Position numbers and translations under genes: made by a program. Below, piece after piece: positions 31,975 to 43,880 of a stretch of 64,000 nucleotides of DNA (position 1 is its first letter; each line of letters opens with the position of its first letter). The stretch covers positions 4,121,282-4,185,281 of the forward strand of contig CM045745.1 of the NCBI GenBank assembly GCA_024760905.1, in the 5' to 3' direction. The notes beneath the pieces are model-generated. The model was given only the letters and a program-made list of their open reading frames with translations. It did no database searches and had not been told where the DNA came from. The stretch is from Plotosus lineatus. Its lineage: Eukaryota; Chordata; Actinopteri; Siluriformes; Plotosidae.

Positions 31975-34042
31975 TTATTTCCTCTTTGCTCTTTTCTCAG
32001 CTAGCTTGTTTATTCTTTTAGTTTCAGCTTTGTTGACCCCCTCGTTGACAGTGGTATTCCAGAGCTGGCGTGTTTCAGCAGTGCCTTCCCAGGTATTGAG
32101 GTCATTGCCAGATAATTTCATGTCCCGCTTGCACACGTCCTTGTACCGAAGCTGTGGTCTTCCTGTGCGGCGGGAGCCCTCACTCAGCTCTCCATACAAC
32201 ATCTTTAGGGATGTGCCCCTCGTCCATTCGCCGTACATGACCCAACCACCTAAGTCGTCTCTGGCTCAGCAGTGCGAGCAGACTTGGCATGCCAGCATGC
32301 TGTAGTACCTCGGTGTTGGTTACTTTGTCTTGCCATTTTATATGGAGCAGACACCTGAGACAGCGGAGGTGGAAGCTGTTGAGCCGCTTTTCCTGACCAT
32401 CATATGTGGAACAGGCCTCACTGCCATAAAGGAGTGTGCTGAGTACACAGGCCTGGTAGACACGTAGCTTAGTGTTCTCCGTTAGCTGGGTGTTAGTCCA
32501 TACACGCTTGTTCAGTTTGGACATCACTGCGGCAGCTTTCCCGATTCTGCATAAGATCTCTGTGTCAAGAGAGAGAGTGTTGGTGATAGTGGATCCCAGG
32601 TAGGTGAAGGAGTCCACGACCTCAAGCTGCGTGTTATTTATGTTGATGCTTGGGACTGTGTTTGTGCCCTGGGCCAGGATGTTTGTCTTCTTCAGGCTGA
32701 TGGTCAGTCCGAATTCATTACAGGCATGGGACAGGCGATTGACTAGCTCTTGAAGACCAGCCTCAGTGTGGGACATCAGTGCAGCCTCATCCGCGAACAG
32801 CATTTCGCGGATGAGGACCTGCCTCACCTTCATCTTAGCACGCAGTCGAGCTATGTTAAACAATTTTCCATCTGATCTGGTGTGGATATGGATCCCTTCC
32901 TCACTGTCAGAGAAGGCATACTGAAGAAGCATCGAGAAGAATATCCCAAAGAGTGTTGGCACTAGGACGCAGCCTTGCTTCACACCACTGCTCACTGGGA
33001 AGGCTTCAGAAGTCCCACCATTGAAGCAGACTGTGCTGTGCATGTCCTCGTGAAAGGAGGTCACGATTTGGAGAAACCTTTGAGGAGATCCAATCTTCTG
33101 CAGGAGGCTGAAGAGTCCGCTTCTGCTGACCAGGTCGAATGCTTTAGTCAGGTCTATGAAAGCAATGTACAGGGGCTTCTGCTGCTCCCAACACTTCTCT
33201 TACAGTTGACAAAGTGAGAAGATCATATCGACTGTGGATCGGCCTGCCCTGAAACCACACTGCGATTCTGGGTACACCTGGGAAGCAAGAATCTGAAGGC
33301 GAGTAAGGACAACACGAGCAAAGACTTTCCCTATGATGCTAAGATGGGAGATGCGATGGTACCTGTTACAGTCACTGCAGTCGCCCTTGTTTTTGTAGAT
33401 GGTTACAATGTTTGCATCGTGCATGTCCTGGGGGATGAACCCTTCCTTCCAGCATAAGCACAGCAGCTCATGGAGGTGCTGCAGGAGTGCTGGCTTGCCA
33501 CTCTTCAAGACTTCAGAGGGGATGCCATCCTTTCCAGGGGCTTTTCTACAGGCCAGACAATCAATGGCTTTGCCCAGTTCGTCCACTGAAGGCAGGTAAT
33601 CCAGATCCTCCATGACAGGTAAGTTCGGTAGGGCATTTAATGCTGCATCGGTCACCACATTCTTGGTTGCGTACAACTCCAGGTAATGTTCCACCCAGCG
33701 TTCAAGCTGCTTGCCTTGGTCCGTGATCACCGCCCCGGTCTTGGTCTTGAGGGGTGCAGTCTTAATTGTGGTTGGACCAGTAGCTGTTTTGATGACATTA
33801 TACATGGCGATTGCGTTGCCAGTGGCAGCTGCCATCTGGATCTTGCTGCAGAGGTTCAGCCAGAAGTTGTTTGCACAGCGGTGGGCTGTCTGCTGGGCCT
33901 TGTTTCGTGCAGCTTTGAGGGTGTCCCGAGTACTGGTGCTGGGGTTTTGCTTGTATGCTAGGAGGGCTTTCCTTTTGGCTTCTCTCACAGACTGCATCTC
34001 CTCCCAGTGAGCCTCATACCAGTCTACACTCCGACGCTCCAT
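31975..34042 (-). pseudogene. Linker and reverse transcriptase of the same LINE, active site altered
   Basis: The frame 34042-33200 holds the linker and RT start (CRKAPGKDGIPSEVLKSGK, ESQCGFRAGRSTVDMIF). A frameshift near 33200 follows. The frame 33064-32180 holds SGVKQGCVLVPTLFGIFFSM and MLFADEAAL, where the normally invariant second Asp of FADD is Glu. It goes on through TYLGSTITNTLSLDTEI and QRRLRWLGHVRRMDEG. The C terminus continues to 31975 in another frame (LYGELSEGSRRTGRPQLRYK). Confidence 0.8.
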
Positions 34043-34093
34043 TTTCCCAAATACGGTGAGGGCTGTTGTGTAGATAGTATCTCTCAGGAAGCT

Positions 34094-35010
34094 TCACTTG
34101 CTGTTGATGTCTTTGCCAGGAGTCTGCAAAGCCAACTTCTCCTTGACTGTGTCATGAAAAAGTTGGATTCGCTGGGGATCCCTTGAGGAGCAGGTGTTGA
34201 TATGTGGGAGGCCTTTAGTTTTGGAGTGATGGATCCTCTTTGTTGTCAGCCTTCCAACGAGGGTGTGGTCTGTGTCGCAGTCTGCGCTATGGAAACTTCT
34301 AGTGTGGAGAACGCTGATCAGATCCGTGCGCCTGGTGAGGATAAGGTCTAGCTGGTGCCAGTGGCAAGATCTGGGGTGTCTCCAGGATACTTTGTGGTGG
34401 TCTTTGAACTTGAAATATGTATTTGTTACACACAGGCCATGATGGCAGCACAGTTCCAACAACCTCTGTCCATTCTCATTCATCCTGCCTATGCCGTGGT
34501 GACCAAGGCAGGAAAGCCAGGTGTCACAGTCGGCGCCCACTCTAGCATTGAAGTCTCCTTAAAAATAAAGTCCTTCAGTGCTGGGGATCCTGGAAATTGC
34601 ATCATCCAGAGCCTCGTAAAACTGGTTCTTGGCCTCTGGGGTGGAACTGAGTGTTGGTGCATAGATGCTGAGGAGATTTACAAAACCTGCAGTTGTAGAG
34701 AGGCGTAAAGCGAGGATTCTCTCTGATCCACTGGTAGGAGGTTCAATAGCTGTAGTCAGCGAGTTCTTCACAGCGAAATCTCTACCATGCAGTCTCGGGT
34801 CGTTTTGTGGCAGGTCCTGCCAGTAGAAGGTATTGTTGGCCTCTTTGATAGTACCACTGTCAGCCAAGCGTGTTTCCTGTAGACAAGCAATGTCAATATT
34901 CAGACGTGTCCGTTCATGGTCGATGACTGCAGTCTTGCGGGCATCGTCAATTTGCTGAAGATCACTTGTCAGTCCAGGACACATAGTCCATACGTTCCAG
35001 TTTTCTATTC
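34094..35010 (-). pseudogene. Endonuclease domain of the LINE at 32-35 kb
   Basis: IENWNVWTMCPGLTSDLQQI, then IDIACLQETRLADSGTI (catalytic Glu), LSIYAPTLSSTPEAK and, after a frameshift near 34555, the ADCDTWLSCLG region. GLCVTNTYFKFKDHHKVSW, HWHQLDLILTRR and the Asp-His pair in SADCDTDHTLVG follow. The frameshift falls at the GDFNARVG block, so the Asp/Asn of the active site is out of frame. Confidence 0.8.
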
Positions 35011-35305
35011 GAAGAGCTGGAGTCTTCGTATTTAACGTTTTTTGTCTGCCTGGTGCAGAATTTACAGCTTGCTTGTCGGGATGGTCAGTCCCTAAGCCCT
35101 ACGCACCCAGCAAGGCAGGCGAGCTGTGGCGGGACAGCACCTTACTGGCTGGGGGCTGCCCAGCTTGGAGCGGGCGGTAGCTGTTAGCTGTCCAGTGAGA
35201 CACGATGGTCTCTCCCACTGTTGGAAGTAGCCCCAGGCGCCCGTATCCTACGCCAATTGGAATGAGCTTTTAACTGGTAACTGCTACTTCCCGTGTTGAG
35301 CCGAA

Positions 35306-35308
<3 letters not shown>

Positions 35309-35354
<46 letters not shown>
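35309..35354. repeat. (TA)n microsatellite
   Basis: About 46 bp of pure TA at the LINE's 5' boundary. Confidence 0.95.
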
Positions 35355-35358
<4 letters not shown>

Positions 35359-35562
35359 TGAACTGGGAAGGAGGGCACGTTCAGTCTGTCGTTTGTAAAC
35401 AATGGACGCAGCGTCATTATGTCATTACGTCAGCATACTACGTAGGTACGTCTAAACTCAAAATTTGACTTTTTTTTTTTTTTGAAAAAAAAAAAGTGAA
35501 ATCAAGAAAACGTAAGTCGGGGAGCATCTGTACTTTGTATTCCTTCTATTTCCTTTTTTGCT

Positions 35563-37878
35563 TCTTCTTCTTTTCCTTTTGGCTATTCCCTTCAGGGGTC
35601 GCCACAGCAAATCATCTGCCTCCATCTCACCCTGCCCTCTGCATGTTCTTCTCTTACGCCAACGACCTTCATGTCTTCCTTCACCACATCCATAAATCTC
35701 TTCTTTGGTCTTCCTCTAGGCCTTCTGCCTAGTAGTTCCAACCTCAGCATTCTAAAACCAATATAGTCACTATCCCTCCTCTGTACATGTCCAAACTGTC
35801 TCAATCGAGCCTCTCTGACTTTGTCTCCAAAACATCTTACATGTGCTGTCCCTCTGATGTACTCATTTCTGATCCTTTCCATTCTCGTTACTCCCAGAGA
35901 GAACCTCAACATTTTCATCTCTGCTACCTCCAGCTCTGCCTTCTGTCTTTTTCTCAGCGCCACTATTTCTAAACCATACAACATCACTGGTCTCATCACC
36001 ATTTTGTACACTTTTCCTTTCATTCTTGCTGATACTCTCCTATCACACATCACACCGGACACTTTTCTCCAACCATTCCAACCTGCCTGCAAATGCTTCT
36101 TCACATCTTTTCCACACTATTCATTGCTCTGGACTATTGAGCCTAAGTATTTAAAATCCTCCACCTTCTTTACCTCTGCTCCCTGTAACCTTATCGTTCC
36201 TCTTGGGTTCTTCTCATTCAACTTTATCCCTCTGTAGTTGCCACAACTCTGCATGTCTTCCTTGTTCTTAAAAATGGGCACCAGCACACTTCTCCTCCAC
36301 TCCTCTGGCATCTGCTCACTCTCTAAGACCTTGTTGAATGTTCTTGGCAGGAAATCTACTGCTACCTCCCCTAGACACTTCCATACCTCCACAGGTATAT
36401 CATCAGGACCAACTGCCTTTCCACTCTTCATCCTCTTCAGTGCCCTCCTCACTTCACCCTTACTAATCTTTGCTACTTCCTGCTCCTCAACGGTCACCAC
36501 TTATACTCTTTTTTTCTCTCTCATTTTCCTCATTCATCAGCTCTTCAAAGTACTCTTTACATGTTCCCAGCACACATCTGTCATCAGTCAATACATTTCC
36601 CTCTCTTTATCACTAACTTTCTGCATGTCCTTTCCATCTCTATTTCTCTGCTGTGCCAACCTGTATAAATCATTTTCTCCCTCCTTACTGCCCAACCTAG
36701 CATACAAGTCATCATACGCCCTCTGTTTGGCCTTTTGACACCGCTACTTTCGCCTTACGCTGTCTCTCCCTGTACTCCTGTTTACTCTCTTTGGTCCTCT
36801 CAATGTCCCACTTCTTCTTAGATAACCTCTTCCTTTGTACACACTCCTGCACTTCCTCATTCCACCACCAAGTCTCCCTATCGATTTTCCTTCCAGAGGA
36901 CACACCAAGTACTCTCCTACCCGTCTCCCTGATCACATTTGCTGTGGTTGTCCAGTCATCTGGAAGCACTTCCTGACCACCCAAAGCCTGTTTCAACTCC
37001 TTCTTGAAAACAAAACGCCACTCTTCCTTTTTCAACTTCCACCACTTTGTCTTATGCTCTGCCTTTGCCTTCTTCACCTTCCTCACCATCAGCGTCATCC
37101 TGCACACCACCATCCTATGCTGTTTGGTAACACTCTCACCCACTACTATTTTGCAGTCACTGACTTCCTTCAAATTACATCGCCTGCACAAGATGTAGTC
37201 TACTTGTGTGCTCCTGCCTCCGCTTTTATGTCACCTTATGCTCCTGTCTCTTCTGGAAGAAAGTATTCACCACAGCCATTTCCATCCTTTTTGCAAAATC
37301 GATCAACATCTGTCCCTCTGTGTTCCTGTCCTGGATACCAAACCAGCCAATCACTTCCTCGTCTCCTCTGTTGCCTGCACCAACATGTCCATTGAAGTCT
37401 GCACCAATGAGCACTCTTTCACCTCTCAGGGTACTCTGCATCACTTCATCTAACTTACTCCAGAATCTCTCCTTCTCTTCTAGCTCACATCCTGCCTGTG
37501 GGGCATAAGCACTAATAACATTGACCATCACGCCTTCAATTTCTAACTTGAGACTCATCACTCTTTCTGACACTCTTTTCACTTCTAGAACATTCCTGAC
37601 AAACCCATCCTTCAAGATGACTCCTACTCCATTTCTCTTCCCATCCACACCATAAGCCCTGCTTCTAAGGTTCTAGCCTTGCTACCTTTCCACCTGGTCT
37701 CGTGAACACACAGTATGTCCCCCTTCCTCCTCTGCATCATGTGAGCCAGCGCTCTATATTTTCCTTTCATAGTTCCAATATTCAAAGTCCCTACTCTCAG
37801 TCCTAGACTCATGCTTTTCCTCTTCTCTCTCCGCCTATGGACACGCCTCCCACCTCTCCTTCTTCAACCAACAGTAGT
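35563..37878 (-). mobile_element. RTE LINE copy D, long but internally deleted
   Basis: Read on minus it starts at the conserved ACTACTGTTGGTTGAAGAAG and covers endonuclease, linker, RT start and RT C terminus. It ends in the GAA-type tail at about 35565. It is the most complete RTE copy here, but the RT palm is missing (see next entry). Confidence 0.85.
35592..37812 (-). pseudogene. RTE endonuclease-reverse transcriptase lacking the palm
   Basis: Endonuclease: MSLGLRVGTLNIGTM, CVHETRWKGSKA (Glu kept, Gln changed to His) and VLIGADFNGHVGAGN, up to 37226. The linker runs 37191-36712. The RT start runs 36500-36245 (SGKAVGPDDIPVEVWKCLGE, LVPIFKNKEDMQSCGNYRGI). At about 36230 the text jumps from NYRGIKL to NEKNPRGTIRLQGAEVKKVE, skipping the segment that carries FADD. 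The C-terminal part then runs to GDP at 35592. Such a copy cannot make active reverse transcriptase. Confidence 0.8.
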
Positions 37879-38235
37879 CCAAAGTTGTACTGAATTTTAA
37901 AATTTATTGACAAAAACAACCTCAATAATGCAGAGGTATGCAACAATTTGTGAAACACAAACCTAAAAAATATAAAACACTGTGTCTGGGTGAAAGTTTG
38001 AACTGCTTTGTTCTCTCTGTGTTACTGCATGTGTGAGTGCATTCTTGCATATGTGCATGTGTGCCTGTGTTGTGCATTTTAAATTTCTCTAATTAGAAGC
38101 AAGCTTTATGAGAACTTGGAGATTAAGTACAAGTTCGCTCAGCCATGTTTAAATGCTGTGTCTGTTCATGGGAGTTAGAGATCATAAATGACTCTGGTGT
38201 GGATGTGGTAATAATACTGTGCTGTTGTTATTGTT
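37879..38235. other. No gene seen
   Basis: Short AT-rich stretch without a supportable feature. Confidence 0.5.
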
Positions 38236-38236
38236 G

Positions 38237-38272
<36 letters not shown>

Positions 38273-38284
38273 TCATTATTATTA
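38236..38284. repeat. (ATT)n microsatellite
   Basis: About 49 bp of ATT units, running into the TA target of the next MITE. Confidence 0.9.
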
Positions 38285-39149
38285 CTGTATTGACGTGATA
38301 AGCGCCCAGGGCACTTTAAAAATCGAGGTGGGTGGGCACTTATTAAAATGTTACCAGCGAAGTGGAACGGTAAGTGTTTATTACCATGGAGGTGGAAAAC
38401 ATGAATAATAACAGAGCAACAAAAGAGTTTTACTGGTATTTGTGTTATTCATTTTGTGGCATCAACCAAACTGCTTACCTGAAAACTGAAAATAAACAGA
38501 AAACAACATATTAAAAAAAGACCCCTTACTTTTCCTTCCTGGTCTTCTTCTCGTCCTTTCTGCTGTTCCTTTAAACATTTTCCTGGAAATAAAATCAAGC
38601 CAATCAACACGAATGTCAACTTTAGCACACGGCACGTTGAATCAATCAACACGAACATGCACAAAAGCACATGGCCAGGAATTTATGAAGTCTTTAAATT
38701 TATGAAGTCAGTGAACAGGAGAATCGGGTGAAAAATACTCGCCATCACTTTCTGATAAGTCCATATGTGGCTCATCGCTCCATTCATTCAGAGCATCCCA
38801 TAGTTTTGCTGTAGCAGTTTCTAATGGTTCATTGGTTGTTGGACATTTACCAAGAGAACACAGAGAAATATTTTCCTGTTTTTTAAAACACGGCGGAACA
38901 ATGAAATATGTTGTTACTGATGAACATTATCAACATTCCCCAGTGGCAGGGGGTCTTAAAATACTGTGTAAACTTACTTTTACAGGCAGTGAATGCCTAA
39001 TTTTACGGTTACAGAGACTGATCGAATAAAATTGGTAAGTTTGATCTACGATTTTGCTCCCAGTACACATGGGCAGTTATTAGACGGAGGACCAAAAACA
39101 TGGGGCGGGGGTGCATATTAGAGCAGAGCACTTATTTTGTCATATACAG
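38285..39149. mobile_element. MITE, GCGCCCAGGGCAC family (TA duplication)
   Basis: Left CTGTATTGACGTGATAAGCG and right CTTATTTTGTCATATACAG are inverted. TA flanks lie at 38283-38284 and 39150-39151. A shorter relative is at 11935-12200. No protein is recognisable inside. Confidence 0.75.
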
Positions 39150-39152
39150 TAT

Positions 39153-39209
39153 TATTATTAGTAGTAGTAGTAGTAGTGGTAGTGGTAGTAGAAGCAGTAG
39201 TGGTAGCCC
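39153..39209. repeat. (GTA)n microsatellite ending in a C run
   Basis: ATT and GTA units followed by an 11 bp C run. Confidence 0.9.
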
Positions 39210-39479
39210 CCCCCCCCCCATATTGCCGACTGACCCGGAAGTAATTGTCACATGATTCAAATTCTGCCAATGGCTGTTCTCCCTCCTGCTGATTGGTTGA
39301 AATGATGTATACAACCAGTGCTTAATGGTTGTGTTTCTCTTTGTCATCAGTACTGTAGTTAAAGTGTGTGTGCTCTGCTTAAGTGCTTACCCTTTGAATA
39401 ATAAATCGACTCTGTGCCAGCTCACACTGTCTCCTGCATTCTGGGTCCGGCTGAAAGTTCATTACGTCATTACATCTTG

Positions 39480-39705
39480 ACATGCTCCAGTACCTTCTCT
39501 GTCAACAATACAGTGCATCCGTTTCCCTCTCCACTCTGTGTCCTACATTTTTGGGTCCGACTGAATGTTCCTGGTGTCACAGAATCTTCTAGCCCTTCTA
39601 TGACATCAGCAACATTCAGCCGGACCCAAAAATGCAGGACACAGAGTGTAGATGGAAACGGGTGCGCTTTATAGTTGACAGGGAAGGCACTAGAACATGG
39701 GGAAA
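39480..39705. repeat. Large imperfect inverted repeat (about 100 bp arms, ~30 bp loop)
   Basis: The left arm contains CACTCTGTGTCCTACATTTT then TGGGTCCGACTGAATGTTC. The right arm contains GAACATTCAGCCGGACCC-like text (AACATTCAGCCGGACCCAAA) then ATGCAGGACACAGAGTGTAG. The arms are roughly 85% complementary by eye. They correspond to two head-to-head starts of the LTR-like unit seen alone at 62116-62489. Confidence 0.75.
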
Positions 39706-39935
39706 TTGTAGTCGCTGTTAGAGATGCGGAGAAACACGGAAATCAAACTAAAGCGGGAACTGATGGAGCACGGATCTGACAGCCAGAGAGATCATGGGGA
39801 AAAGAGACAATCTTCTAGAACCGGGAGGAGTGCTGCTAGTCTTTATAGCCCGTGATTAAGTGGAATCAGGTGTGTATGTTTAGCACTTCATCCATGTGTG
39901 ACAGCCACACCCCTCTCCAGCGAGCAGAGAGAGAA

Positions 39936-40066
<131 letters not shown>

Positions 40067-40293
40067 TCTGCCAAAATCTGTCTCTCACAACACAGACCAT
40101 AACATAGTGTACTGTATTCAATAATTTTTTCACTTAATTTACGGACCTATGGTATGAGTTATGGTACTGTTAACTTCTGTTCAAATGATGACGGAACGGA
40201 TAAGACCTTTATATTATTTGTAATGGAAAAATCCGATTCAGAATTCGACCAGCCGTCTGGAACGAATTATGGTCGAGTATCAAGGTACCACTG

Positions 40294-40912
40294 TAGTAGT
40301 AGTACTAGTACAGTAGAAGTATTAGTATTAGTAGTCGTAGAAGTAGTGGTAGAGTTTATTATTAGTATTATTATTATTATATAAGAAGTAGAGTTTTTTA
40401 TTATTATTAGGAGTAGTAGCAATAGTAGAAGCATTAGTTGTACTAGTAGCATTAGTATTAATAGTAGTAATAGTAGAAGTATTAAAATAGTAGTAGCAGT
40501 TGTAGTAAAAGTGGAAATATTAGTAGTAGTGGAAGTATCAGTATTATAAGTAGCAGAAGTGGTAGTAGTGGTAGTAGAAACACTAGTAGTATTAATAGCA
40601 GTAGCAGAAGCAGTACAAGTATTAATGGTGGTAGTAGCAGCTGTAGTAAGTATGGTGGTTGTAGTAGTAGTAGTAGTAGAAGTGGTGGTGGAAGTATTAG
40701 CAGTAGAAGTATTAGTCGTGGTAGTAGTAGTAGCAGCAGCAGTAGTACTAGTAGTAGTAGTAGTGACAGTAGTAGTAGTGTTAGTAGTATTATTGGTAGA
40801 AGTATTATTATTATTATTATTATTATTAGTAGTAGTAGTATTAGTAGTAGTAGTAGTAGTTGTGGTAGTAGTTATAGCAGTAGTAGTAGTATTGGAAGTT
40901 GCAGTCTGACTT
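40294..40912. repeat. Long degenerate (GTA/GTT)n trinucleotide array
   Basis: About 620 bp made almost entirely of GTA, GTG, GTT, GCA and ATT triplets in register. It starts at the TA next to the composite MITE. It produces a long Val-rich frame (40559-40909) that is only the array read in one frame. Confidence 0.95.
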
Positions 40913-40923
40913 TTACTTAAGAC

Positions 40924-41345
40924 TTACAGTAGCCCCCATTTTGCTATGGTTCAGTTTCAGCCCTTCTTGCAGATCAAGATAATCCGCGAGTTACTGATGC
41001 GATTTTAAAACCCTATGCATGATATTACATACGCTAAAATATGCTTCTTAAAAACATTCTATACACAGTCTTACTCAGTAATACAGTAATAATGTAGTAA
41101 AATGTAGTAATGATTATGTAAAAACTTTAATTTTGTACTGTGATAATATTTATGAATAAATAAAGCGCTTAGGCTCTTTACCAGAAACTAGAAAAGATGC
41201 AGGGTGTTTGAGTGGCATCATAGGGCTTAAATAAGAATTAAAAGCACACTAAAAAAATGTGAATTCACAATTCAAGCAATCACATTGATGACTTGTGCGA
41301 AGGAGGGGAAAAAAAGGTGCACACATTACCTGCAACCAGTGTTGT
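40924..41345. mobile_element. Tigger-type MITE fragment
   Basis: It begins TTACAGTAGCCCCCATTTTG. AAACCCTATGCATGATATTA and GGCATCATAGGGCTTAAATA recur at 44220-44400 and partly at 52604-52820. The right end was not found. Confidence 0.55.
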
Positions 41346-42790
41346 TGTCCTGCCTAAACGCACGTAAACTGCGTTTACCCACATTTTTATCAGCAGCGAC
41401 TAGTTTACTCACTTAATTTTGCCTCATAAATCGTTGAGCAACTTAATATTTGACAAGGGACCAATGTTCCTTTCTAAGATGCGCAACTGGTCGCACATTC
41501 TCAGCGCACAAGAAAAGCTATCCAGCGCAGTGAACGCACTGCAAATTAATTAGATATATAACTTTTTTTCTGTATCATTTTGCTGTGTAATTCAGTGAGT
41601 GCCGGGTGTCCAGTCAATCATACGATACGCAGCAATTACACTACGCAGCCAATCACGGCACCGTCACGTGCTCTGCTCATACACGCTCCATAACAATAAT
41701 AACAGTGCGGCGGAGTTAAGTGATGCTAATGCTAACCCCCTTTCATGACGAAACGAGCGGGCAGTGAATGTGATACGTCGACTCCCCAAACCAAAGTAAA
41801 AAAAGAACTGCGCAAAGTATGTGAGTATAGCAGAAAGCTGGCGAAGCCAAAACTATGCCTTTGAATTTGTGAACTCAATCAATGAGAGAGTGCGTAATGA
41901 GACTATGTATAAGGATAAAAATGCACCCTGGCATACACAAAATGCTAGTCATATATATCAAATTCAGGGAGGAAAATGATGTCAGCTACAAAACTGTGTT
42001 TAATAAGCCAAGAAACTTTCTCTGATCCCAGGTGTCATACTGGCGTGTGGCCACAGCGAGCACTTCTGATGTTGCTCACAGTGGTCCTCAGTGTCCTCAG
42101 GGAGGTTGTCTGTATGCCCAGACATATGAAAAATTACAGGGAACATTCCAAGGGACTGACAAAGAAGTTGTTATTAACTGTTGTAAATTACTTTGTTAAG
42201 CCCTGTCTAGAATCCAATGTGCGGAATTGGGATTCTGTACTGGAATAATAATGGACATCAGAAAGTTCCACAAAGGTTCAAATCAAATTGTCCAAAAGGA
42301 TGCTAATGACTCTGAGGCAAGGAAAAAAAAAAAACATGCCTTGCACAACCTGCAGGAGAGGCTGCAATTGTAGCACAATCCATGACTCTGGTAACAGCCT
42401 GCTTTACAAATTATCTACAGATCTACATTTAGACTGTGAGACTTGTCAGTGAGCAATGTTTGAAGCACTATGCTGTGTAGCATATATATTTATAAACATG
42501 CTATTATAAACCCATTCAATGTTGCTAATTATAATATTGGCATGCCGTATTATATTTATCTCCGGATATTTATATGTTGTATTTCAGACCTCTCCAGCAT
42601 TTTATATATAGCGTTGAACCATTAACCTGTTAGTGAAAAGATTTTATAATTTTGCATAAAATGTCTATAGATATAGATCTGTATAATTAACTAGCCCGTG
42701 GCAGCACTGCCGCAGCAGTGTAGCCTGTGCAGGCTACTAGCTAGTTGCCGCTAGTTGCTTAGGTCTAATGTAGCCTTTACACATAGGCCT
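41346..42790. other. No confident gene; small possible frame at 41747
   Basis: A frame MTKRAGSECDTSTPQTKVKK at 41747 runs about 39 codons and its style recalls the start of BED/hAT-type transposase genes. No zinc-finger Cys/His or further exon follows. The stretch 41990-42250 is also open (90 codons) without a recognisable domain. Confidence 0.35.
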
Positions 42791-42791
42791 G

Positions 42792-42796
<5 letters not shown>

Positions 42797-42847
<51 letters not shown>
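42797..42847. repeat. (TA)n microsatellite
   Basis: About 50 bp of pure TA. Confidence 0.95.
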
Positions 42848-42851
<4 letters not shown>

Positions 42852-42928
42852 ATACATACTATATTAGGCTATACTATCACACTTTCACACACATGCATGT
42901 ATACCATGTACGTGTACATGTATGCATA

Positions 42929-43513
42929 CCTGTCAACCCGAGGCCGTTGGCGATCTTACAAATGGCTACTTATGCCCTTACAAAATAGCAACTAATCTTA
43001 CGCGTCTTATTATCGCGTGCAATATGAAACAAAAATTAAACTCTATTTTTAATATAATATGAATTTATTGGTAATGTTGTAACATATAACCTGGTGCAAT
43101 CAAATAAAACAGTAATATCTTCAGCTGCATGATTAAGAAAATTTAACAGTGATCTTTATTATAACTATATGTAGCACTTTTGGCACTTTCGATCATTTCT
43201 TTTGATGGCTTCACTTCATGGCACTTGAGCTCGCAATTAAGTTTGACTTGAATGATGGCGGAAGTGAGAGTGCGGTCACGTGGTCGGAAAGAGCAGACGA
43301 TAGCAGACGATAAGCAACGCAGCGATTCTCGCGATGAACGGCTACAGACCAATTCGGCGTATCGTCTCTTTACCGAAACGGTGACACAAAAACGGAGTTA
43401 AAAAAAAAGCCGAAATGATCGAAAAACGTACAGATTTCGGACGTACGGCGTACACATTTAAAAATCAGTGCTCACTTGTACAAATTACGCCAAAACCGTA
43501 CAACTTGACAGGT
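42929..43513. mobile_element. hAT-like MITE
   Basis: Left CATACCTGTCAACCCGAGG and right AACTTGACAGGTATG are inverted. Flanking TGTATGCA and TGTGTATG could be a worn 8 bp duplication. Subterminal parts on both sides are rich in CG dinucleotides (CTTACGCGTC, CGGACGTACGGCGTAC). No protein is encoded. Confidence 0.65.
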
Positions 43514-43880
43514 ATGTGTATGTAAAAGCATGTGTATGTATGTACATTTTTATATGTATTAATTTATATTGGTAGTTAAATATGAATAACATGAAACGTT
43601 TCTATTTCATCAATTAAAAATGACATGGGATAGTTGAAATGTACAATTTTATTATATAAGGTGACCTATGCAAGAAGTAAATCTAGTTTTACTAAATACA
43701 TGTTTTGAAGGTTTGTATTTTCTAGTTTAGTTCTTACAGTGACATGTTTTTGAAGGTGCTGTGTATTTTACACCTGTTACTTTTGAACATTAAAATTGTA
43801 GTTGCTTTTACTAGATCTATATTCAAATTTTCAGTGTGTAATTGCTTCAAAATGTGTTGGATGTGAAGGCACTTTTATAC
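43514..43880. other. No gene seen
   Basis: AT-rich sequence with short frames only. Confidence 0.5.

Larger units (their letters stand above)
31950..35305 (-). mobile_element. AP-endonuclease LINE of uncertain clade, nearly full length
   Basis: Read on minus, a GC-rich 5' UTR (about 35300-35010) is followed by endonuclease, linker and reverse transcriptase, with the C-terminal frame ending at 31975. It begins at a TA microsatellite (35309-35354). I recognise the protein from multicopy entries in sharks and molluscs but cannot assign RTE versus L2 versus another clade. It lies inside the MITE at 31146-35530. Confidence 0.75.
31146..35530. mobile_element. MITE (CAGACGCTCNCC family) interrupted by a LINE (TA duplication)
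   Basis: Left CAGACGCTCACCAGCTTACA and right TAAGTCGGGGAGCATCTG are inverted. TA lies at 31144-31145 and 35531-35532. The first 700 bp match 62929-63574 in reverse complement, which defines the MITE interior. The rest is the nested LINE below. Confidence 0.75.

Noticed and set aside
33399..34010. Plus-strand frames opposite the LINE
   Set aside because: Shadows of the minus-strand reverse transcriptase, with no motif of their own.
40559..40909. Valine-rich 116-residue protein
   Set aside because: It is the GTA array read in one frame, with no independent coding evidence.
41747..41866. N terminus of a BED/hAT transposase gene
   Set aside because: Only about 39 codons, no zinc-finger residues and no continuation; kept only as a remark.
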